Shown here: piece by piece, positions 1-7,973 of the stretch
Layout of the letters: each line of letters starts with the position of its first letter
Position numbering within the stretch: the stretch's first letter is position 1
Source of the DNA: an uncultured Gammaproteobacteria bacterium
GTDB taxonomy: Bacteria > Pseudomonadota > Gammaproteobacteria > Steroidobacterales > Woeseiaceae
Reading direction: 5' to 3'
Assembly: GCA_937899415.1 (NCBI GenBank)
Contig: CALBPI010000070.1
Span: 1-64,000, forward strand
DNA length: 64,000 bases
Notes under the pieces: generated by a model
The model's database searches: none
Told to the model about the DNA's origin: nothing
What the model saw: only the letters and a program-made list of their open reading frames with translations
Position numbers and translations under genes: made by a program

Positions 1-667
1 TGCCGACAAGTTGGCCGACGTCAGTTTTTGACGAGCCGTCGCCCGCTGCGATCCGCACGACATAGACGCCACCCAATTGCTTCACCGATGCGCAGGCCAG
101 TTCTCTGGCGAGTGCCCGGGCGAGCACATCGAACTCGCCGTCGCCGAAGGGCGTCGTGCGCTGACCGCGAAACTGGGGATCGGTGGCCCGGGTCCGAAGC
201 GCACGGCGTTGCGTACCCGTGAGGCTGCCTTGCCAGCGATTGTCGTGGCCGGTGACCCAGGTGCTGGTGCGCGCGTCGAGGGTCCGAAGAACGAGTTGAA
301 TGCCTGACTGGCCCTGCTCAGTGATTTCGAGTCCCACGTAGTAGTCGATGTCCGAGCGGCGGCAGTCGAGCGTCGGATTCATGCCCGTGGGTGCTGCGAG
401 CTGAATACCTGGTACCTGAAGCAGGGCTGCCGACAGCTGGTCCCGCAGGGCAAGCGCCAGTGCATTTGTGCGCGCCGCCGGAGCGCCGTTTTCGAACGCC
501 ACTACGCGAACGTTCTGGCCGCGAAACCGCGGGTGGTCGCGGAACTGGCGCGTGAGCTCCGGCGCAACTTCCTGAGCGACCCAGCTCTCAGCGTCCTGCC
601 AGCGCAGCGCCGCATCGGCAGCGCCTGCGACAAAGAGCGCGCACAGCAGGGTGACCACGCGCAGCAC
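1..667 (-). CDS. Exported protein, CsgG/LpoB-like fold suspected (partial)
   Basis: The gene is cut by the left edge, so only the first 222 residues are seen. I start it at a GTG one base beyond the stop of the ExbD-like gene; no ATG lies nearby. The N-terminus is a short signal peptide (hydrophobic core VVTLLCALFVAGAADA), so the product should be periplasmic. The next part (strand VRVVAFENG, then helix ALALALRDQLSAALLQV, then strand GIQLAA) is laid out like the small alpha/beta domain of CsgG, LpoB and FlgO proteins, but this is a pattern impression, not a family hit. Two cysteines, in DCRRSD and ELACAS, could pair. It is the last visible gene of a tight five-gene operon built around an ExbB/ExbD-like pair, so a periplasmic role in that complex is likely. 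Function unknown. Confidence 0.7.
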   Translation of the reverse strand, partial: MLRVVTLLCALFVAGAADAALRWQDAESWVAQEVAPELTRQFRDHPRFRGQNVRVVAFENGAPAARTNALALALRDQLSAALLQVPGIQLAAPTGMNPTLDCRRSDIDYYVGLEITEQGQSGIQLVLRTLDARTSTWVTGHDNRWQGSLTGTQRRALRTRATDPQFRGQRTTPFGDGEFDVLARALARELACASVKQLGGVYVVRIAAGDGSSKTDVGQLVG

Positions 668-668
668 G

Positions 669-1418
669 TCAGGGCTCCAGCCGGATCTGGCCGTCGCCGG
701 CGATGTAGAGTGCGCCGCCACGGTGTTCACGGACAATCGCGTCGAGCTCGCGTTGCATGTTGGCAGGCAAGGCCACGCCCCAGGTGACGCGGGAGTCGCC
801 TCCGCGTGTCAGACGCAGCGCGCGCAGCACGTCATCCGGGACCGTGCCCGGGTCCATCTCGTGATAGGCATTGGGTAGTGACGCGGGCCAGAAGCTCACG
901 CGCCCGCGGTTGAAGCTCATGCGCAGCGTCGAGGTGTCATCGAGGGCAAACAGGCCGATGGCATTGCGACCCACGAGTCGTGTCAGTGCGGTGTCGGATT
1001 CGAACTGCAGCGTGAAGCCTTCTTGCGGTGGCGGTGGCGGTGGCGATGGCGTTGGCGGTTGGGCCGCCGCCGGCATCGGCTCCGGTGTGACAACAGGCTG
1101 CGGAGAGGTGACGACGGGTGCGGGTGACCGCGTGAGTACAACAACCTCAGGTTCGGGTTCGGGGGTTGGTTCGGGCGCAGGCGCAACGGGCGCTGACACG
1201 GGTTCCGGTTCACGCACCGACTCGGGAGGCACTGTTTCGGCCACAGGCTCGGGCGCGGTTGGCACTGGGCGCGGAATGCTCTGCACAAGCGCGAAGATCA
1301 CGACCAGGCACAGCGCCAGGATCGCCATAAAACGCATCACGTCGGTTTGCAGGTCGGCGGCGCCACCGGCATCGGCGTCGACGCTTCGGCCCATGCCGTA
1401 GCGGTGTGGCACGCGCAT
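669..1418 (-). CDS. ExbD/TolR-like inner-membrane protein with Pro-rich periplasmic linker
   Basis: This 249-residue protein has a short cytoplasmic N-terminus, one transmembrane helix (about residues 30-48, preceded by LQTDVMRF) and a periplasmic remainder. An Asp at the start of the single helix and the place beside a TolQ/MotA-like gene match the ExbD/TolR layout, where that Asp carries protons. Residues about 50-130 are a Pro/Glu/Val-rich linker (many PEP and EPE steps), long enough to reach deep into the periplasm. The C-terminal about 115 residues form a compact domain (FTLQFESDTALTRLVGR to GDGQIRLEP) that I cannot assign. The ATG at 1418 overlaps the upstream stop as TGATG, implying translational coupling; a GTG at 1424 is an alternative start. 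I infer the force-transducing half of a proton-driven complex. Confidence 0.72.
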   Translation of the reverse strand: MRVPHRYGMGRSVDADAGGAADLQTDVMRFMAILALCLVVIFALVQSIPRPVPTAPEPVAETVPPESVREPEPVSAPVAPAPEPTPEPEPEVVVLTRSPAPVVTSPQPVVTPEPMPAAAQPPTPSPPPPPPQEGFTLQFESDTALTRLVGRNAIGLFALDDTSTLRMSFNRGRVSFWPASLPNAYHEMDPGTVPDDVLRALRLTRGGDSRVTWGVALPANMQRELDAIVREHRGGALYIAGDGQIRLEP

Positions 1419-2059
1419 CACCACTCGGGCTCCTGTTCCTCGCGGCGGAGAAAGCGCTCAATGCGCTCCAGCGAGGTGCGCACGCCGGCAACATCCTCGC
1501 GCGCCTCCTGGTCGTAACGCGCCTGCAGGGCCGAGCCGAGCACGATGGCTTTGTACACGCGCATGAGGTAGCCGCCGATGCCGCCGAAAATCGTCGTCGA
1601 CAGCGCGAGCAGGATGCCGCCGTCGACCATGCGTTCGAGCATCTTGAAGGCGCCTTCCTGCACGGACACGTCGGGCTCACCGAGCGCGAAGATCAGCGCG
1701 CTGCGCATGCCGATGGCTGTCCAGATGACGCCGGTGCCAAAGAACAGTGTCGTCCAGATGTCGGTCAGGTGGTCGATCTGAACGATGCGGTCGATGGGGC
1801 CCACTTCATCGAGCAGTCGGCGCAGGCGCCCTAGGCTCGCGAAGAACACGAGCAGCAGCAGCGCAAACACAGGAATCGATGAGCCCAGATTCATGGTGGC
1901 CCAGTCGAACCAGCCCGACAGGCTCGGCACACGGTCGTTTTCGAAAGTGACTACACCGTAGTGCGACAGCGCGAACACGAGGGCGCCGCCGCCGATGAGT
2001 GTGCCGACGGCGCCGCCCGCGAAGCCGCGCAGAAACTGCTGGCGATGCATTGCGGTCAT
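1418..2059 (-). CDS. MotA/TolQ/ExbB-family proton channel protein
   Basis: The 213-residue protein has four predicted membrane helices: about 9-30, 52-74, 98-121 and 148-172. The last two carry the pattern typical of MotA/ExbB domains: a Gly-rich helix (FFGTGVIWTAIGMRSAL), a short loop, then a helix (GGILLALSTTIFGGIGGYLM) with the conserved ALxTTxxG spacing, followed by a charged cytoplasmic tail. Family members form a pentamer around a dimer of ExbD/TolR/MotB and convert proton flow into work on periplasmic partners. It is unusually short and has an extra N-terminal helix compared with ExbB. The next gene overlaps its stop (TGATG) and encodes an ExbD-like protein, which supports the call. 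It is not TolQ itself: no TolA, TolB or Pal gene is nearby. Confidence 0.78.
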   Translation of the reverse strand: MTAMHRQQFLRGFAGGAVGTLIGGGALVFALSHYGVVTFENDRVPSLSGWFDWATMNLGSSIPVFALLLLVFFASLGRLRRLLDEVGPIDRIVQIDHLTDIWTTLFFGTGVIWTAIGMRSALIFALGEPDVSVQEGAFKMLERMVDGGILLALSTTIFGGIGGYLMRVYKAIVLGSALQARYDQEAREDVAGVRTSLERIERFLRREEQEPEW

Positions 2060-2071
2060 CGCCCGTGCGCC

Positions 2072-2599
2072 TTAGCGGCCTGCGGCACAGGCCGTACAGG
2101 TCGCCTCGAGTACGAGCTCGACTTCCTTGAAAAGTCGGTCGGCGCGGTAGTAACCGGCATCATCGCGGCTGACGCGAAGCAGACCGCGTTCCTTGTCGCT
2201 GAGTTCACGCTCCATATCGAGCAGCACCCGGTCACGGCGCGGGCAGGTGTGCGAGCAGGTGTTGTAGTCGCTCGCAAGTGTCATGAACTTCACGTTGAAG
2301 AAGCGGTTGTAGTAGTCCTTGGCCTGGCGCTGGCTGAGCAGTCCTTCGTCCGCGGTCCAGACCAGGAACTCGCTGAACACCCGTTTGTTCTCGGGCCGCG
2401 GATTGCCTTCGGCGGTGGTCAGCAGCGTGTCGAAATAGCCGTTGAATTGAGCGGTGCATCCGGTCGCGAGTTTGTCCTTGACGTGCATGACGGCGGCGTC
2501 GAGGTTGCGTGTTGTCGGACCGTCGCAGGGCGGCGGTGTGGCTGCGCAGCCGCCCAGGAGTGCGACCGCGGCGACGATGAGTGTCGTTTTGAGATTCAT
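2072..2599 (-). CDS. Lipoprotein of the ExbBD-like operon
   Basis: This 175-residue protein has a clear lipoprotein signal: a hydrophobic stretch ending in LLGGC with acylation expected on Cys19. The mature part is mostly helical and cysteine-rich for its size (for example TCSHTCPRR and ATCTACAAG), suggesting disulfides in the periplasm. It ends 12 bases before the channel gene and follows the coiled-coil gene by 9 bases, so all are probably one transcript. I recognise no domain. An anchor or accessory subunit tethering the channel complex to a membrane is an inference from position only. Confidence 0.75.
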   Translation of the reverse strand: MNLKTTLIVAAVALLGGCAATPPPCDGPTTRNLDAAVMHVKDKLATGCTAQFNGYFDTLLTTAEGNPRPENKRVFSEFLVWTADEGLLSQRQAKDYYNRFFNVKFMTLASDYNTCSHTCPRRDRVLLDMERELSDKERGLLRVSRDDAGYYRADRLFKEVELVLEATCTACAAGR

Positions 2600-2608
2600 G
2601 ATCGTTCC

Positions 2609-3427
2609 TTACTGCTCGAGGGGGCTGCGGTAGGGCTTCTCGACACTGCCCGGCGGCGGGCCTGCAATGACGATGTCCTCCGGCGCGTCGCCAAACAGGA
2701 TCGACTTTACGCCGCCAACGACCTCCATCATCTCGGGCGTGATGGCGCCGAATGACTGGTTGAGTTGCTCAATCAGCGTGGCGCGCGCGATCTCCTCGCG
2801 AGTCCGCGCGATGAGTACGCTGGTCTCGTCCATATCGAGGTAGATGTCAGACGCAAGTACGGCCAGTGATTGATCGGCACTGGTATTCGAGGAGGCGACG
2901 AGCTGGTAGTACTGGCGGAATCGCTCGGACAAGCGCATGCCGGAACGACCGCGCAGGCTTGGCGAGGGCGCTGCGGCATTCGTTTTTTGTTTACCGATGA
3001 GCGTTTCCTGCAGGGTCCAGGAGGTCATCTTGGTGCCGATTTCAGAACGCAGGCGTTTCTCGAGACTCAGGCGTGTGTTGTTGACCGTGTGTTCCATATC
3101 GGGAAGGCGCGCTTCCATGATCTCGAGCATCTCGAGGTAGGCGGCGCCGATCTGTTTCGACAGCCGCTGACAGCCCGGGTCGCCTTCGGCACCTTCGCAT
3201 TTGCTGTCGAGGTAGAGCTGCTGCTGCTGGTCGAGCCGGCCAATGACTTCCTGCAGACCGGTTTCCATTTCCTGCGCGACGGCACTCGTCTGGCGTAGGT
3301 CTTCGACCACGGTGGTCGGGAATAGGCGGATGGTGGGGTTGGTGTTGGCGCTGGCCAGGCCCGGAACGAGCAGGGCGACGAAGGCCAGTGCGCGGTGCCA
3401 GGAGATTCGCGCGTGCGTTGCGTACAT
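2609..3427 (-). CDS. Exported helical protein, first gene of the ExbBD-like operon
   Basis: The 272-residue product starts with a signal peptide (charged start, hydrophobic LAFVALLVPGLASA, cleavage after ASA). The mature chain is rich in Glu, Gln and Leu and looks almost wholly helical, with coiled-coil stretches around residues 45-75 and 95-125 and two cysteines in KCEGAEGDPGCQ. The C-terminus is Pro-rich (PPPGSVEKPYRSPLEQ). No family is recognised. It is the promoter-proximal gene of the operon; about 150 bases separate it from the divergent hydrolase gene and should hold both promoters. A periplasmic scaffold role is a guess. Confidence 0.72.
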   Translation of the reverse strand: MYATHARISWHRALAFVALLVPGLASANTNPTIRLFPTTVVEDLRQTSAVAQEMETGLQEVIGRLDQQQQLYLDSKCEGAEGDPGCQRLSKQIGAAYLEMLEIMEARLPDMEHTVNNTRLSLEKRLRSEIGTKMTSWTLQETLIGKQKTNAAAPSPSLRGRSGMRLSERFRQYYQLVASSNTSADQSLAVLASDIYLDMDETSVLIARTREEIARATLIEQLNQSFGAITPEMMEVVGGVKSILFGDAPEDIVIAGPPPGSVEKPYRSPLEQ

Positions 3428-3579
3428 ATCGCCGCTCCCTTTGTGTGAGCTGTGTGTGATGCGTGCGAATGACGCTACGCCCGGGTCGCTGAATAGAACC
3501 TGAACGCTTTGTAGACGCGGCAGAGACTGGCATCGGAATGCCGGTACGGTAGGCTCTGGGTTTCCGAATCAAGCTGCGA

Positions 3580-4476
3580 ATGACTGTGAGCGACTACGAC
3601 ACACCAGACTTGCCACCCGCCGTCGATGCCGAGCGCGTCGAGTTTGAGGGTCGGGCCGGGCGGCAAAGCTACTACCGCGATGGGGAGGGCGCGCCGTTGC
3701 TGCTGTTTCACAGCATCAATGCGGCGGGCTCGGTGTTTGAGGTCAAGCCGATTTTCGAGTACTTCCGCGAGACACGGTGCGTGTATGCGTCGGATTTACC
3801 GGGGTTTGGCTTTTCGGATCGCGGTGATCGCGACTACAGCGTGCGGCTTTACACAGATGCCGTGCACGACCTGGTCGATCAGGTGGCAGGCGACGCGCCC
3901 GTTGATGCTCTGGCGCTCTCGCTGTCTTCAGAGTTTCTTGCGCGTGCCGCCAGCGAGCGACCTGAGCGATTTCGCAGCCTGACCCTGGTGACGCCGACCG
4001 GTTTTTCGCGCGGCGCGGATCAACTGCGCGCTCCGGAAGGGATGACCCGCGAGATGCGCTGGCTCTACAAGGTGTTGACGGTGCCGCTGTGGCGTAAAGG
4101 CCTTTACGGGCAGCTTGTGCGCCCGGGTGTCATACGCTATTTCCTGAAGCGGACCTGGGGCGCGGATACGTTTGACGAAGCGCTCGCAGCCTACGACGAT
4201 CTGACCACGCACCAGCCGGGTGCCGAGAATGCGCCCTATGCGTTTCTATCCGGCAAGCTGTTCAGTCGCGACATCCGCAACGTCTACGAAACACTGCAGA
4301 TGCCCGTCTGGCTGCCGCATGGCACGCGCGGCGACTTCAAGGACTTTCGCGAGGCCGACTGGGCGCGCGCCGCCGACAACTGGCGTGTGCAGGCGTTCGA
4401 AAGCGGTGCGTTGCCGCATTTCGAGGTGTCCGATACGTTCTTCGCCGCAGCTGAGGCATTTCTGGCGCAGGCCTGA
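3580..4476 (+). CDS. Alpha/beta-hydrolase fold protein
   Basis: The 298-residue protein has no signal peptide and shows the alpha/beta-hydrolase order: a strand and oxyanion segment (LLLFHSINAAGS), the strand/turn VYASDLPGFGFSDR, then the nucleophile elbow in ALSLSSEFLAR. The elbow reads L-S-L-S-S rather than the usual G-x-S-x-G, so catalysis may be altered. A C-terminal His in LPHFEVSD lies where the catalytic His usually sits. Related proteins hydrolyse esters, lactones or haloalkanes; the substrate cannot be read from sequence. It is transcribed alone, divergently from the ExbBD-like operon. Confidence 0.82.
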   Translation: MTVSDYDTPDLPPAVDAERVEFEGRAGRQSYYRDGEGAPLLLFHSINAAGSVFEVKPIFEYFRETRCVYASDLPGFGFSDRGDRDYSVRLYTDAVHDLVDQVAGDAPVDALALSLSSEFLARAASERPERFRSLTLVTPTGFSRGADQLRAPEGMTREMRWLYKVLTVPLWRKGLYGQLVRPGVIRYFLKRTWGADTFDEALAAYDDLTTHQPGAENAPYAFLSGKLFSRDIRNVYETLQMPVWLPHGTRGDFKDFREADWARAADNWRVQAFESGALPHFEVSDTFFAAAEAFLAQA

Positions 4477-4502
4477 CCACCGTACGCCACGGCCCGGTCG
4501 CG

Positions 4503-5117
4503 CTAGAACGTATCCGTCAGTGGCGGCTTCGGATACGGCTCAATGTTCTGATGGAGTATCGCGTAGGAGATACCGACCACCCAGGTGACGTAGACGAAGC
4601 CGACGATGCGCTCGTAGGCGCCGATCCAGCTTTCGTTGACGAGCAGGATCAGGGGCACTAGCAGGAACCAGAGTCCAAGGCAGACGGCTGAGAACAGGCC
4701 GATGGACTTGGAGCGGCGCGAGAGGCCGGGTTGCAACATGCCCATGGCGACGCCCGTCAGGCAGGCGGCGATCCAGAGTGGATCATTGGCTTCAGGGCCC
4801 ATCAGTCGCTCCGGGTCGGCCTCTTTGTAGAACCCGGCGATGTACCAGACAGCGAGGCCGCTGAATACGAGCACGATGCGCGCCCAGGGCCACATCCTGC
4901 CGCGGTCGATGCGGCGGAAACCCAGCGCCATGGCGAAGTGTGCGGCGCCGAAGAGTGCGAGTCCGAGCCCGTGCAGGTCACCGTACGTGCCTTGGCTGAG
5001 CTGGCTAATCGGTGTGCGGATCGGGTCCTGACCGCTCAAGATGAGTACCAGGACATGCAACATGGGTGTCAACGCGCCCGCGTAGAGCGCGATTCGAAAA
5101 TAGTAGGTGCCGCTCAC
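4503..5117 (-). CDS. DUF998-family membrane protein
   Basis: This 204-residue protein has six predicted membrane helices and the hallmark of DUF998 proteins near residues 35-42, here PISQLSQG (family form PxSxLS). The biochemical role of the family is not known. The start is a GTG whose codon overlaps the stop of the upstream secreted-protein gene (GTGA at 5114-5117), so the two are coupled. The C-terminus is short and cytoplasmic or periplasmic (NIEPYPKPPLTDTF). Confidence 0.78.
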   Translation of the reverse strand: MSGTYYFRIALYAGALTPMLHVLVLILSGQDPIRTPISQLSQGTYGDLHGLGLALFGAAHFAMALGFRRIDRGRMWPWARIVLVFSGLAVWYIAGFYKEADPERLMGPEANDPLWIAACLTGVAMGMLQPGLSRRSKSIGLFSAVCLGLWFLLVPLILLVNESWIGAYERIVGFVYVTWVVGISYAILHQNIEPYPKPPLTDTF

Positions 5118-5674
5118 TGTTCAAGCTCGCTTGTTTGAGGCGCGTAGGGTGTGGCGATGATGTGATACACGTCGAACCATGATTCGCCGTCATCAAAAGT
5201 CCACTGCTGCGCCCAGGTCCAGCCTTCCTCATCGGGCGGGTAAAACACGATACGTCGTGGCGGGTCAGGCACGGGTTTCACGATGTCCATGATGATCCGG
5301 CCGTCGTCTGCCTGCCTGGCCGTGATGTGTTGCAGGCCCTTCTGACCTGCAGCGGCCCAGACGATTTCCCAGGTCTTGGTGTCGGGGTTGTAGGTGCGCA
5401 GGTTTGTGCCCCAGCCACCGCCGTTGGGCATCCAGAAATCCTGGATGGCTGTGCCGTCACCGATGCACTTGAAGATCCAGCGTGCGCCCTTGCCTTCAAT
5501 CCACCCACTACCGTCGCGTGCGAACGACTCGTCGACGATCTTCCAGTCGCCCACGTACCGACCGAACTGGGCCCTGTCGCCCTCAAGGCAGGCGTTGTCT
5601 GTGTCTGTCTCAGCGTCGGCCCAGGCAGGCGCAGCCCACATCAGGCAGGCGGCTAAGGCAATGGCGTATTTCAT
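5114..5674 (-). CDS. Secreted DUF1579-like protein
   Basis: The 186-residue protein has a good signal peptide (MKYAIALAACLMWAAPAWA) with cleavage before DAETD. The mature part opens with a Trp/Gly-rich block (FGRYVGDWKIVDESF) and alternates strands with many Trp and Asp residues, as in small lipocalin-like beta-barrels of the DUF1579 type that occur alone or next to membrane proteins. No catalytic motif is seen. It is the first gene of a two-gene unit and overlaps the DUF998 gene by 4 bases, so the two may work together at the envelope. Confidence 0.65.
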   Translation of the reverse strand: MKYAIALAACLMWAAPAWADAETDTDNACLEGDRAQFGRYVGDWKIVDESFARDGSGWIEGKGARWIFKCIGDGTAIQDFWMPNGGGWGTNLRTYNPDTKTWEIVWAAAGQKGLQHITARQADDGRIIMDIVKPVPDPPRRIVFYPPDEEGWTWAQQWTFDDGESWFDVYHIIATPYAPQTSELEQ

Positions 5675-5734
5675 CGTGGTTCCCCTCAGTGGCTTTTCGA
5701 GCCGCTTTACGGGGAGAGACTACACCAGGTGGAC

Positions 5735-6463
5735 TCAGGGATTCGGTGCGCCGTAGGTATCCAGCTGTTCACGCAGCCGGCGTGCCCAGACCTGCGCGAG
5801 GCGCCTTACCTCGCTTGCATTACGAACGCGGTTGGATTCTTGCAGGCCGATACCCGTGCTGGCCTCGGCCGCGCGTCGATCAACAGCGCGCGCAAGGATG
5901 GTCTCGGTAATGGAATCACGAAGCTCAAGTACAAGGGTCGCTTCGCCCACCTTGCTGATGAACACGGCGTCGCGGACGCCGGTAGTCTCGGGTGGCACGT
6001 AGGAGACGACGTCGAGTAGCTTGCCGCGGACAAGCAGCACATCAGGGCCCGGCGTGTTGGTGAGTTCGAAGTGCTCACTTTCTGCGAGCGCCTTCACGAA
6101 GGCCTCCGCAATGATGCTACTGAGCGCTTCTTTTTGGCGTTCGGTCACTTCATAAGGGCCGCCGCGCGATCGTGCAGACCAGGTTTTACCTGACTCGCCG
6201 CCCGGCCGAAATTCGATGCCGGCGCCTTGCAGCAGGATTTTGTTGTACTGCGAAATATCGATGCCGGGTCGCGCCCAGGCCTCATCGGACTTCGAATTGG
6301 CGACGGGGTAGAGGCCGTCGAACGTAACTTCGCCGCTTTGGTCGATCGTCGGCGGTGCCGACGTGCACGCCGCTACGATCACCGCGGAAACTGCGGCAGT
6401 CAGAGTCTTGCGAAAACGCGTCGCTCGAAGAATCGCGTTCGTGTCGCGGCAACAATCAAACAT
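5735..6463 (-). CDS. DUF3313-family lipoprotein
   Basis: The 242-residue product has a lipobox (VIVAAC) at about residues 28-33. The mature part follows the DUF3313 pattern: an ISQYNKILLQGAGIEF strand, a helical AFVKALAESEHFELT segment, then PDVLLVRGKLLDV and VLELRDSITETILARAVDRR strands, with the C-terminal helix ending in WARRLREQLD. The family consists of outer-membrane or periplasmic lipoproteins of unknown function with a fold like LpoB/FlgO proteins. The gene follows the DUF481 gene by 18 bases. A second member lies at 17893-18516. Confidence 0.82.
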   Translation of the reverse strand: MFDCCRDTNAILRATRFRKTLTAAVSAVIVAACTSAPPTIDQSGEVTFDGLYPVANSKSDEAWARPGIDISQYNKILLQGAGIEFRPGGESGKTWSARSRGGPYEVTERQKEALSSIIAEAFVKALAESEHFELTNTPGPDVLLVRGKLLDVVSYVPPETTGVRDAVFISKVGEATLVLELRDSITETILARAVDRRAAEASTGIGLQESNRVRNASEVRRLAQVWARRLREQLDTYGAPNP

Positions 6464-6481
6464 CTTGAGTTCCGCAGGTCT

Positions 6482-7498
6482 TCAGAATGAGTAGCCCAGC
6501 GACGTAATGACGCCGTAGTCATTCTTTTCCGCATCGGGAACGATTGGGTCGCTATCGTAACTGTTGTAGAAGCTGACTTGCCAGAACAAGTCGGCAATGA
6601 GCTCCCAGCGGAAGCGCATATCAAACTCCGCACGCACGCGCCCGGTGTCGGTAAGGTTTGGGAAGACCAGCAGGTTGCTGCTGAGATCAAGTTCCGGCGA
6701 GTCGTAGCGGAACCAGTCCCAGTTGATGCCTGCGAAACCCTCAAGCGAGTCCTTGTCGCTCAAGCCGGCGCTGACGTTTTCGCGACTCACCTGCACACCC
6801 CCTGAGACCAGCAGCGACATCGCGTTGGACTGGATCAGGTAGCGCCCGCCGCCGGCGCCCACCGAGGTCCGCAGGTCGAGTCCCAATTCGTCATTGCGGT
6901 CGATGCGAACGACGGCGCCCGTGCCCCAGCGTTTGGGCCACAGCCGCGTATATTCGAAGTCGAGACTCTTTCGTTGGTTCGACTCCACGCCGTCGCTATC
7001 GGAAACGATCACATCGGCATTCAGCGAGTACAGACGCTTCTCCGTGCGTGCCACCAGATCAAACCCGGCATTCAGTTGCTCGACTTCCGTCGACTTGGCG
7101 AAGCTGTAACCGAAGGTCACGCCAGCATCGATACGGTCGCGAGCGCGTTTCTCGATCGGTGTCATGAGAATGACCTCGGCCATCGCGAGCGTCACGGGGC
7201 CCTGAGCGGTTTCCACGACGACGTCGCTGGAAGCCACGGCGGTACTCAATGGACCAAGGAAGCGGGTGCCATCCTCGATCTCCACCTGAATGTCCTGGCC
7301 GCTGACGAGCGTGGCCACCTCATCCCATTCAATGGGAATGGTGCCCGTAGCTGCTGAATCAAATCTGAGCTTGCCGCGCTCCAGTGACTTGAGTTCGCCC
7401 GAGAGTCGATCGCCGTTGCGCATCGTTACGACGTCGGCATGAACCACAGTCGACACGAGTGCGGCGAAGGTGACCAACAGATATCGAGAGTTTTGCAT
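6482..7498 (-). CDS. DUF481-family outer-membrane protein
   Basis: The 338-residue protein has a signal peptide (cleavage near VVHA) and a small N-terminal SH3-like part (VVTMRNGDRLSGELKSLERG, then VEIEDGTRFLGPL) of the type seen before DUF481 domains. From about residue 125 it is a run of amphipathic beta strands ending in an aromatic residue (ITSLGYSF), which fits an outer-membrane beta-barrel. E. coli YdiY is a known member; the transported or bound ligand is unknown. It heads a two-gene unit with the DUF3313 lipoprotein, suggesting a barrel-plus-lipoprotein pair. Confidence 0.85.
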   Translation of the reverse strand: MQNSRYLLVTFAALVSTVVHADVVTMRNGDRLSGELKSLERGKLRFDSAATGTIPIEWDEVATLVSGQDIQVEIEDGTRFLGPLSTAVASSDVVVETAQGPVTLAMAEVILMTPIEKRARDRIDAGVTFGYSFAKSTEVEQLNAGFDLVARTEKRLYSLNADVIVSDSDGVESNQRKSLDFEYTRLWPKRWGTGAVVRIDRNDELGLDLRTSVGAGGGRYLIQSNAMSLLVSGGVQVSRENVSAGLSDKDSLEGFAGINWDWFRYDSPELDLSSNLLVFPNLTDTGRVRAEFDMRFRWELIADLFWQVSFYNSYDSDPIVPDAEKNDYGVITSLGYSF

Positions 7499-7707
7499 GG
7501 CTTGCAGGTGAATTGCGGCGACGAAGCAGAGTTATAGCGGACTATCCCGTATTTTGCTCCTGGTAGACGTCTTCTAGTTCACCGGCGCTGAGCGGCGCTA
7601 TTTGCAATGCGCGATCGTGCGGCGCATGTCTGCACTCGGGGGCCTCCACCCTGAGATCACAAGGGCGGTACGATGAATGCTTCTCAATCAAAGATCGGAG
7701 GCGTTCG

Positions 7708-7965
7708 ATGACAACGCCAACCCCTATCGCGTGCGACCTACATGACCACATCGAGGTCGCCTGCCTCTTTCGCTACGAGCTTGCGATTCAACTGCGGGAT
7801 GGCACCTCGGTGACGGGCAAGGCGTTGACCACGCGTACGCTCGGCGACAAGACTGAGCATCTGCTGCTTGGCACCAAGGGAGATTCGACGTCAGTGCCGC
7901 TGAACGATATTCGCCAAATTGACGTTACGACTCCGGGAGCGCGGTTTTCATCGCTATCACTCTAG
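7708..7965 (+). CDS. rof: Rho-binding antiterminator (Rof/YaeO family)
   Basis: The 85-residue protein matches Rof in length and order: IACDLHDHIEVACLFRYELAIQLRDG corresponds to the family start INCDxYDxLExAC, followed by a small beta-barrel (GKALTTRTLGDKTEHLLLGTKG) and a last strand (SVPLNDIRQIDVTTPGA). In E. coli, Rof binds Rho and reduces Rho-dependent termination. A Shine-Dalgarno-like GGAGGCG precedes the ATG. It is a single gene that converges with the efflux operon, with 8 bases between the stops. Confidence 0.82.
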   Translation: MTTPTPIACDLHDHIEVACLFRYELAIQLRDGTSVTGKALTTRTLGDKTEHLLLGTKGDSTSVPLNDIRQIDVTTPGARFSSLSL

Positions 7966-7973
7966 CAGGCGTC

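Noticed and set aside
1-2059. Zorya-type phage defence (ZorA/ZorB)
   Set aside because: The channel is MotA-like but the partner lacks an OmpA/peptidoglycan-binding domain, and no helicase or nuclease gene is visible. Genes to the left could change this view.
1961-2755. A 264-residue plus-strand frame over the channel operon
   Set aside because: Antisense to three minus-strand genes with signal peptides and coupled starts.
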